This document shows positions 1 to 5,007 of a DNA stretch of 5,807 nt, piece by piece; position 1 is the stretch's first letter; each line of letters begins with the position of its first letter. The notes beneath the pieces are model-generated. The model did not search any database, was not told the origin of the DNA, and saw nothing but the letters and a program-made list of their open reading frames with translations. This DNA is from Bacteroidales bacterium (GTDB lineage Bacteria; Bacteroidota; Bacteroidia; Bacteroidales; WCHB1-69): positions 1 to 5,807 of the forward strand of contig JAEERB010000145.1 of the NCBI GenBank assembly GCA_016285615.1, written 5' to 3'. Position numbers and translations under genes: made by a program.

Positions 1-775
1 AGGGCTGCACCGAATCGGCTTGGCCACTCATGATGAAGCCATTGATGTTGCGGACGGGATAAACCATGTTGCCACTCTTCTCAAGGGCGGCAATCAGGTC
101 GGTGGGATCACCCATCTGCCCCGTAATCACGATGCGCGGCGCCGACTCCTTGTAGAGACCTGCTTTTTTCAGAAAGGCTTCATATTCTTTCACCGTATTG
201 AAACCCAAAGCCTCCTCATCTGGAGCAGCTGGATTCACATGATAGAACATATCGCTGGATGCGGGCACTACAGGTTCGGGATTCTTGACAAACAACAACT
301 TCTTATCCACATACTTACGTATATAATTGAGCATACTCCGATAATTCTTGCGGGAGCCGTTGCTTAAGTAGCGCGTCAAGGTATCGGCTGTCAGCGAATC
401 AACTGACACGATGTAGTTGGCAGGATTGGTTACGGCAGTAGAAAGAACAGCCGTGCGCATAGAGGCATCCTCAATCTGTTGGCGCTGCTCTTCGGTAATG
501 CGCAAGCCCATAGCGTTGATCATCACCATATCGTATTTGCGCAGTTTGTGCAACTCGTCAATGCTAACTTCTTTAATTTTAATGAAGCGGCTGTCGTTGC
601 TCTTGGCAATCTGTCCCAAAGTCGTGATTTGGTAGTTGACAAAGGCAATTCGCGTAGGAGCCACCTTCGTTGCCCAGAAAATCAGCGCTGCTGCCAAAAT
701 GACAGCCGCAATGAGGCATAGGCATAAGGTTTTCTTAGTTTTGGGATTCATAGGAGTGTGTTGCTTGGTTTTCAT
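1..775 (-). CDS. hmuS: HmuS, CobN/magnesium-chelatase-H-like haem-processing protein (N-terminal part)
   Basis: I translated this frame by hand: it stays open for 258 codons from ATG at 775-773 and runs off the left edge. The N-terminus is a short basic segment followed by one hydrophobic stretch (about residues 17-34, LCLCLIAAVILAALIFW), which reads as a signal anchor with the bulk in the periplasm. The following sequence (around TRIAFVNYQ, YDMVMINAMGLRIT and PRIVITGQMGDPTDLIAALE) resembles the start of CobN/BchH/ChlH-type large chelatase subunits, usually well over 1,000 residues. The gene begins 5 nt after the hmuR stop, so it is probably cotranscribed. In Porphyromonas and Bacteroides the CobN-like gene after hmuYR is hmuS; from memory, recent work on a Bacteroides homologue reports reductive removal of iron from haem. 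Automatic pipelines often call it cobaltochelatase CobN; the haem context argues against cobalt insertion. A second ATG at codon 9 is an alternative start. The catalytic region lies outside the window. Confidence 0.85.
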   Translation of the reverse strand, partial: MKTKQHTPMNPKTKKTLCLCLIAAVILAAALIFWATKVAPTRIAFVNYQITTLGQIAKSNDSRFIKIKEVSIDELHKLRKYDMVMINAMGLRITEEQRQQIEDASMRTAVLSTAVTNPANYIVSVDSLTADTLTRYLSNGSRKNYRSMLNYIRKYVDKKLLFVKNPEPVVPASSDMFYHVNPAAPDEEALGFNTVKEYEAFLKKAGLYKESAPRIVITGQMGDPTDLIAALEKSGNMVYPVRNINGFIMSGQADSVQP

Positions 776-780
776 GTAGT

Positions 781-2931
781 CTATTTTTGAAAAAACTTAT
801 CCACATCTATAGAGACGCCCGCCGTAAAGGTGATGCCTGTGGTAGCTGGCGAATTACTATAGTAATAATCTGGTACATAATTAAATATATTGTCGAGCAC
901 GAAATTCACATGGAGGCCTTTCATAATTTTCTGGTTAAAGCCGAACTTCCAGATGGTGTAGGCGGGATAGGTCACCCGGCGGGTTTCGTCGAATGAGGTC
1001 ATGGAGGTATATTCGTCGCAGGTCACGCTTGAGAGCACGCGGCCACTGAGCATCAATGTGAAGCCGTACTTCTTCCACTCCTTGCCATAGCAAAGGCGGA
1101 AAGTGGCCGAATGCGGGCGAGTGACGGAGATTTCGGGTTCTCCTTTGGGTATCAGCTCTTTGGTAAAGACATAGGAAACACGTGCCGACAGGCCGAACTT
1201 CCAGCTGGCAGAGGCACTGAAATCAAGGCCTGTGACGTGCAACGGAGCCATATTGGTATAAACCATCCCCTTGATTTCCCCATTCCACGCCGTAGTAATC
1301 CTGTCGCGCACGCGATTGTAAAAGCCCATCAGCGTCACGTTATAATTACCATACGAATATTCGCCAGCCAGACTGAAATTATGGCTCACTTCGGGCTTCA
1401 GGTCGGGATTGCCGTAAATCATGAAGATGCTGGCCATATCGAAGTTCATGAAGCGCTCTTTCAAGGTCGGCGAGCGAAAGCCGTTTGCATAAGACGCTCT
1501 GATAGAGAATCTTTTAAACTTGTACATCAAACTCAATTTGGGCGACACATGGTGCAGGTTGGCACTTGAAAAGTAATCGTAGCGCAACCCGGCAATCACA
1601 TTGAGGCTGCGGAGCGGATTCCAGTCGAACTGGGCAAACGCATCTGCCGTATGTTGGTAATAGGCTCCGTGGTCGGCAAACTGGTAACTCATCAGATAAT
1701 CACGCATATAGTCGCCTCCTACGGTCAGGATATGCTTTTTACGGAAGGTGTGGTTATAAATACCTCGAAGCGTATGTTGCACATTGCTATAATCGCGCAC
1801 GTCGAGCTTGTCCAACAGGGAGAAGTCGCTCTTGTCGTACTGGTCGAAGGCATAAGAGAGCGAAATATCGTCTTCAGCGGTGATATTATACTCGCCTTTC
1901 AAGCCGCCGCTAAAGTCACGGTAGCGCTCATGCGACAACTCCTGCGAGGCGCGCTCCCTGAAAAAGTAGCCTGCGCGGGCTGTTATTTTGAATTTATCCT
2001 TATAAGAATATGACAATTTATCTTTGATATCCAATGAGTTGAAACCATATACACTGCCGAAATCACCGCTATTCTTCAGTGTGATAGGATCATTATGCAC
2101 ATACTGCACCGTAAGCAAATTATTGACACCTTTCACATCAAAGCCGACAGAGCCACCATAGCGTTGTTGGTTATGGGAACCATAGCGGGCATTCAGGTTC
2201 AGCGACCAGGGCTGTTTCTTTTGTTTAGTGATAATATTGATCACCCCGCCGACAGCGTTAGAACCATAAAGCGACGAAGCACTGCCCTTGACAATCTCGA
2301 TATGTGATATATCGCCCAGCGAAAGACGACTATAATCCACATTATCAAGTGTTTCGCCAGCCAAACGCTCACCGTCAATCAGGAAGAGCACCGAGTTGCC
2401 GCCAAAGCCTTGCATATTAAGCGACACCTGCTGGTTCATAGAGTAGGTGAACTCCACCCCAGGCAATTCCGCCTGCAGCAATTCCTGCACATTGGTCACA
2501 TCCAACTGCTGTATCTCATCCTGCGTGATGACACGCGTAATGATGGGTGCATCTTTCAGCAGTTTTGGCGTACGCGTACTAGTAACAACCACCATATCAA
2601 GGCCTTGCGAATGGTTTTCCAAAACAAAATCCAAGCCACCCTTATTTCCATCAGGCTGCTTTTGACATTGGCGCTCATAGCCCAGCAAGGTGGCACAAAG
2701 AGTACAACTTGTGGCCGAGCTCAGATGTAGTGTATAGTGGCCTGCCGAGTCGGTATAGGCCGCCACGTCGGGAAACTCTTTCACCGCGATGGTCACGCCA
2801 GCCAACGGGGTGCCGTGCTGGTCGCGAACCACACCCGACACCGTCCGTTGCGCCATAGCCATATTAGTTATGATAGAGAAGGTGGTCAGACAACAGATAA
2901 CAATAGTATAAATAGCAATTTGACGTTTCAT
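781..2931 (-). CDS. hmuR: HmuR-type TonB-dependent haem receptor, outer membrane
   Basis: This complete 716-residue protein is a TonB-dependent outer-membrane transporter. Residues 1-27 form a signal peptide ending in AMA before Gln28. Residues 29-105 are a carboxypeptidase-regulatory-like domain (GVVRDQHGTPLAGVTI, then DSAGHYTL), an N-terminal extension typical of Bacteroidetes receptors. The TonB box is near DMVVVTSTR (112-120). The plug covers about 122-237, with LFLIDGERL, IEIVKGSASSLYGSNAVGG and VINIITK. The rest is the beta-barrel, including FRSP (485-488) and NPDLKPE (508-514), which match the YRAP and NPDL motifs of haem/haemoglobin receptors such as P. gingivalis HmuR. The ATG overlaps the hmuY stop in ATGA (2928-2931), suggesting translational coupling. 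The neighbours HmuY and HmuS favour haem as substrate over cobalamin. No histidine lies between FRSP and NPDL, unlike P. gingivalis HmuR. A CxxC pair (Cys76, Cys79) sits in the N-terminal domain. Confidence 0.92.
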   Translation of the reverse strand: MKRQIAIYTIVICCLTTFSIITNMAMAQRTVSGVVRDQHGTPLAGVTIAVKEFPDVAAYTDSAGHYTLHLSSATSCTLCATLLGYERQCQKQPDGNKGGLDFVLENHSQGLDMVVVTSTRTPKLLKDAPIITRVITQDEIQQLDVTNVQELLQAELPGVEFTYSMNQQVSLNMQGFGGNSVLFLIDGERLAGETLDNVDYSRLSLGDISHIEIVKGSASSLYGSNAVGGVINIITKQKKQPWSLNLNARYGSHNQQRYGGSVGFDVKGVNNLLTVQYVHNDPITLKNSGDFGSVYGFNSLDIKDKLSYSYKDKFKITARAGYFFRERASQELSHERYRDFSGGLKGEYNITAEDDISLSYAFDQYDKSDFSLLDKLDVRDYSNVQHTLRGIYNHTFRKKHILTVGGDYMRDYLMSYQFADHGAYYQHTADAFAQFDWNPLRSLNVIAGLRYDYFSSANLHHVSPKLSLMYKFKRFSIRASYANGFRSPTLKERFMNFDMASIFMIYGNPDLKPEVSHNFSLAGEYSYGNYNVTLMGFYNRVRDRITTAWNGEIKGMVYTNMAPLHVTGLDFSASASWKFGLSARVSYVFTKELIPKGEPEISVTRPHSATFRLCYGKEWKKYGFTLMLSGRVLSSVTCDEYTSMTSFDETRRVTYPAYTIWKFGFNQKIMKGLHVNFVLDNIFNYVPDYYYSNSPATTGITFTAGVSIDVDKFFQK

Positions 2932-3575
2932 TCGTAAGGATAGATGTAATGGATAGTGATGAATCCCTTGACACTGGCGGAATTCATGTAGTTGACAAAG
3001 AGCAGCGCTGCGCGTGTACCATCGGCCATTTGCAGCACATACACTTTGTTTGACATGCTATATATCGGCGGCATCGTGCTGGTATCCACATTCATCCAAC
3101 GCGATAACACACGGTTTTTCTTGCTGGGGGCATACTTGATGATGCCGTCCATCATGCCCGACATATCCACAGCCACCGAGTCGTCCACGTCGGCCGTAAA
3201 GCCGTCGAAGTCGATATCGCCAGCCGCGCGCAAATCGTCCAACGAGGAGAATGTGGTTTCGACCACGGCCCCGCCGTTGGTTTTGGCATCGTAGCGATGC
3301 AGGGCAAAGTTCCATTGAACAGGTTCTTCTTCTCCCTTTAAAATATTGGTGGTATCCACCTTCTTGTTCTTGAAATCAACAAATACCCACCGGTCGTAGG
3401 TGCTGGCATCCACATAGATGACACCGCTATTGGTTGCCTCGTCTATTTTGATGAAACCATACTCGCTCTGAGGCGTCTGCTTGGGATCATCATAAATATT
3501 ATGGAAGATGCCGTCACAAGAACAGAACCAAGCGGAAGAAATGGCGAACAACAGAAGGAGAACGAACCTGTTCAT
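2928..3575 (-). CDS. hmuY: HmuY-family haem-binding lipoprotein
   Basis: This is a secreted lipoprotein of the HmuY family, a haemophore that binds haem (or takes it from host haemoproteins) and passes it to HmuR. The preferred start is the ATG at 3575-3573, giving 215 residues and a clean signal peptide (MNR, then VLLLLFAISSAW) with the lipidated Cys in CSCDG. An in-frame ATG at 3593-3591 would add six residues (MFNVFP) and spoil the charged n-region. Numbering from the longer form, the lipid Cys is 26, WNFALHRYDAKTNGG (94-108) is the strongest family signature, and MPPIY (174-178) and YVLQMADGTRAALLF (185-199) follow. The length is close to P. gingivalis HmuY (about 216). Only three histidines exist (31, 99, 215), whereas methionines are frequent at 144-203. 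The stop overlaps the hmuR start by 4 nt, and the upstream lipoprotein gene ends about 32 nt before the chosen start. Confidence 0.85.
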   Translation of the reverse strand: MNRFVLLLLFAISSAWFCSCDGIFHNIYDDPKQTPQSEYGFIKIDEATNSGVIYVDASTYDRWVFVDFKNKKVDTTNILKGEEEPVQWNFALHRYDAKTNGGAVVETTFSSLDDLRAAGDIDFDGFTADVDDSVAVDMSGMMDGIIKYAPSKKNRVLSRWMNVDTSTMPPIYSMSNKVYVLQMADGTRAALLFVNYMNSASVKGFITIHYIYPYE

Positions 3576-3607
3576 TGGAAAAACATTAAACAAAAAGGCA
3601 GATATGA

Positions 3608-4474
3608 TTAAAATTCAAGTTTGGCTAATATTTTCTTGCTTTCAGCCTCTTTGGTGGTAAATACAAAGTCGATGTTCATCGGCATAGCGCCCGGTTTTAC
3701 GGAATAGTTGAGCGTCAGTTTGTCGCCCACAACAGTGCCTTTTACCGTACCCGTGCAGTGCAAGCTGTCAACCGTCTGTTCGAAAGCGGTTTCGGCCAAC
3801 GTAAAGGTGTTGTAATCAGATGTATTCACAGCCACATTGGCAATATCCAAAGCGGGAAGAGCCATAGCACCTTCACCCATAGCTGGCAACTTGACAGTCA
3901 CACTGTTTTTGCCGCTGGCTTCCAATGTGATCGTCACATCGGCAGGTTCGCCCACAGGTTTTCCTGCCACGCTCATAGCCAGTGAACCTTGATATCTATC
4001 GGCAATGTAATAGTCGGCAGGTGCCGTGCCCGTAGCAAAAACGACATTGCAGCCTCCCATCACGGCAGGAATATTCACCGTAACATTGGCGTTCTTATCA
4101 GCATCCACGGTGCCGCTCACGGTGCAATCGTACTTTTTGGCTTCACCACCCATGCCGGCCATCTCAACAGAGCCGCTACCCGAGAAAGAACAAGTCTTAC
4201 CCGAGAATGTAATATTCATATTGTTCACGGTAGTGGTGCCCCAAGTTCCGGAAGTCAGCGTCAGCTTGGCCACCTCTTCGCTCACAGCCTCAATAACCAC
4301 TTGCTCGTCGGCCGTAAAGTTATTCTGAAAATACTGACAGCTGGTCAACGTGTAGCCTTTGTAGGTGCCGGCAATATCTTTCGCCGTGAGAGCCTCCTCC
4401 TTTTTACAACCTATTAATACTGTTGACAATGCCACAAGAGCACATAAAATCATTTTTGTTGTTTTCATTTTCAT
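3608..4474 (-). CDS. Two-domain calycin-like lipoprotein, first gene of the haem operon
   Basis: This complete 288-residue lipoprotein has a signal peptide (KTTKMILCALVALSTV) and a strong lipobox LIGC with lipidated Cys23. The next residues, KKEE, resemble the acidic surface-export signals of Bacteroidetes lipoproteins, so exposure on the cell surface is plausible. The mature part seems to be two similar beta-rich domains, about 34-150 and 157-275. Matching segments are IAGTYKGYTLTS with DRYQGSLAMSV, VTVNIPAVMGG with VTVKLPAMGEG, and CTVSGTVDADKNANVTV with CTGTVKGTVVGDKLTLN. This pattern fits the calycin-like lipoprotein family of Bacteroidetes; calycins include lipocalins, which bind small hydrophobic ligands. 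The function is unknown. Being first in the hmu operon suggests a role in haem or porphyrin binding, but that is inference. Mature-part cysteines are 46, 95, 117, 142 and 240. Starts at codons 1, 3 and 8 are all possible; codon 1 or 3 gives the best signal peptide. Confidence 0.8.
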   Translation of the reverse strand: MKMKTTKMILCALVALSTVLIGCKKEEALTAKDIAGTYKGYTLTSCQYFQNNFTADEQVVIEAVSEEVAKLTLTSGTWGTTTVNNMNITFSGKTCSFSGSGSVEMAGMGGEAKKYDCTVSGTVDADKNANVTVNIPAVMGGCNVVFATGTAPADYYIADRYQGSLAMSVAGKPVGEPADVTITLEASGKNSVTVKLPAMGEGAMALPALDIANVAVNTSDYNTFTLAETAFEQTVDSLHCTGTVKGTVVGDKLTLNYSVKPGAMPMNIDFVFTTKEAESKKILAKLEF

Positions 4475-4521
4475 ACTATTTATTGTTAATATTTCGATTA
4501 AAAGTTCTTCATTTTCGTTGG

Positions 4522-4552
4522 CAAAAATAGAGCAACAACGGAGGTTGTGAAA
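4522..4552 (-). promoter_or_regulatory. Candidate Bacteroidetes promoter for the haem operon
   Basis: Read on the minus strand, TATTTTTG (4529-4522) matches the Bacteroidetes -7 consensus TAnnTTTG exactly. TTTC (4552-4549) is one base from the -33 TTTG, and the gap is 19 bp, the usual spacing. Transcription would start about 40 nt before the ATG at 4474, giving an AT-rich leader without a Shine-Dalgarno sequence, as is normal for this phylum. No start-site data are available. Confidence 0.5.
4535..4548. repeat. Short inverted repeat in the haem-operon promoter spacer (possible operator)
   Basis: ACAAC (4535-4539) and GTTGT (4544-4548) form perfect 5-bp arms around GGAG. The repeat lies wholly inside the 19-bp spacer between the proposed -33 and -7 elements, a position where a bound repressor would block RNA polymerase. 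It could be an iron- or haem-responsive operator, but I recognise no Fur-box match, and arms of this length can occur by chance. Confidence 0.3.
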
Positions 4553-4554
4553 TA

Positions 4555-4610
4555 CCTAAAAATGGGGAAAAACGGTATTCTTTTCATCACTTTTTAGGAT
4601 TTCTTTTTTT
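4555..4610 (+). terminator. AT-rich nested hairpin followed by a T-run (terminator-like)
   Basis: CCTAAAAA (4555-4562) pairs with TTTTTAGG (4591-4598), an 8-bp perfect outer stem. Inside it GAAAA (4567-4571) can pair with TTTTC (4581-4585). A T-rich tract (4600-4610) follows on the plus strand. The shape suggests a weak intrinsic terminator stopping rightward antisense or read-through transcription before nrdD. No plus-strand gene precedes it, and the stem is AT-rich, so this is tentative. Confidence 0.22.
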
Positions 4611-4705
4611 ATGCCTTGAAAAAAATCATTTCTTTGGAAAGTCGCGCTACAAGCCGCATTGACATCATTGTTGAAAAGTTTGTTTATAAAAAAAAGTCCC
4701 ACCCT

Positions 4706-4736
4706 ATTGCCATTCAAAACGGCTACCTTATTTTTG
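4706..4736 (+). promoter_or_regulatory. Candidate Bacteroidetes promoter for the riboswitch-nrdD transcript
   Basis: TATTTTTG (4729-4736) matches the -7 consensus TAnnTTTG. ATTG (4706-4709) retains the TTG core of the -33 element, with exactly 19 bp between them. Transcription would begin around 4741-4745, precisely where the cobalamin aptamer begins, which supports the assignment. The same -7 octamer occurs in the divergent haem-operon promoter. Confidence 0.55.
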
Positions 4737-4742
4737 GGGCGA

Positions 4743-4903
4743 GTTAGGGTTCTAACAAGATTAATAGGGAACGCTGTGAGAATCAGCGGCTATACCCGTA
4801 GCTGTGAGTTCCACAAAAAGCATTTTCTGCCAAAGTCACTGCCAATTTTGGGTGGGAAGACGATGAAAATGGGAACAAGCCAGAAGACCTGCCCGCGCTT
4901 AAC
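4743..4903 (+). promoter_or_regulatory. Cobalamin (adenosylcobalamin) riboswitch aptamer
   Basis: Several conserved B12-box elements occur in the right order and spacing. AATAGGGAA is at 4763-4771. A P4-type hairpin CGCTG/CAGCG (4772-4776 with 4784-4788) encloses TGAGAAT. A P5 hairpin GCTA/TAGC (4789-4792 with 4799-4802) has CCCG in its loop (4795-4798) and is followed by CTGTGAG. GTCACTG is at 4835-4841 and GGGAAGA at 4854-4860. The terminal B12-box AAGCCAGAAGACCTGCC (4877-4893) differs from the usual form by one base. GTTAGG (4743-4748) can pair with CTTAAC (4898-4903), one G-U included, as a closing P1 stem. The RNA binds a corrinoid cofactor and normally turns expression down. It lies on the nrdD strand and ends about 105 nt before the nrdD start. 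Confidence 0.93.
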
Positions 4904-4916
4904 CAAACCAAACCAC

Positions 4917-4961
4917 TCGTAGCTTTCGGGAACAAGAGCAACGATAGCGGATCCGCTCCGT
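4917..4961 (+). promoter_or_regulatory. Riboswitch expression platform: kissing-loop hairpin and competing hairpin
   Basis: TCGT (4917-4920) pairs with ACGA (4941-4944), and GCT with AGC inside it, presenting CGGG (4927-4930) in the loop. This loop is complementary to CCCG in the P5 loop (4795-4798), the expected L5-L13 kissing contact of cobalamin riboswitches. The same ACGA bases can instead join a second hairpin, ACG/CGT around the perfect palindrome AGCGGATCCGCT (4946-4957). The two folds exclude each other. A T-rich tract (4982-4996) precedes the start codon. Whether control acts on translation or termination is not clear. Confidence 0.5.
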
Positions 4962-5007
4962 GCAATGACTCCCAAAAGCTTGTTTTTAACCTTTTTAATA
5001 CAAACTA

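Noticed and set aside
1111..2013. Plus-strand open frames at 1111-1569 and 1651-2013, antisense to the receptor gene
   Set aside because: They are shadows of hmuR: no recognisable domains, histidine- and isoleucine-rich composition typical of reversed coding sequence, and hmuR itself is a full and convincing protein.
781..2931. Assignment of the receptor as the cobalamin transporter BtuB because a B12 riboswitch is close by
   Set aside because: The riboswitch is transcribed away from this gene, and the operon partners HmuY and HmuS together with the FRSP/NPDL motifs point to haem.
4498..4512. Four-codon frame ATG AAG AAC TTT TAA in the haem-operon leader on the minus strand
   Set aside because: Too short to tell from chance in an AT-rich leader, with no ribosome site or regulatory codons visible.
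4659..4688. E. coli-like sigma70 promoter TTGACA, 18 bp, TTTATA, on the plus strand before the riboswitch
   Set aside because: The Bacteroidetes primary sigma factor uses TTTG/TAnnTTTG elements, and a better-placed match of that type is at 4706-4736, immediately before the aptamer. The AT-rich region makes chance matches likely, though it cannot be excluded as a second promoter.
4659..4975. Open frames on both strands at 4659-4922 (plus) and 4783-4975 (minus)
   Set aside because: They cover the conserved cobalamin aptamer, whose structure explains the sequence; the translations are of low complexity and not protein-like.
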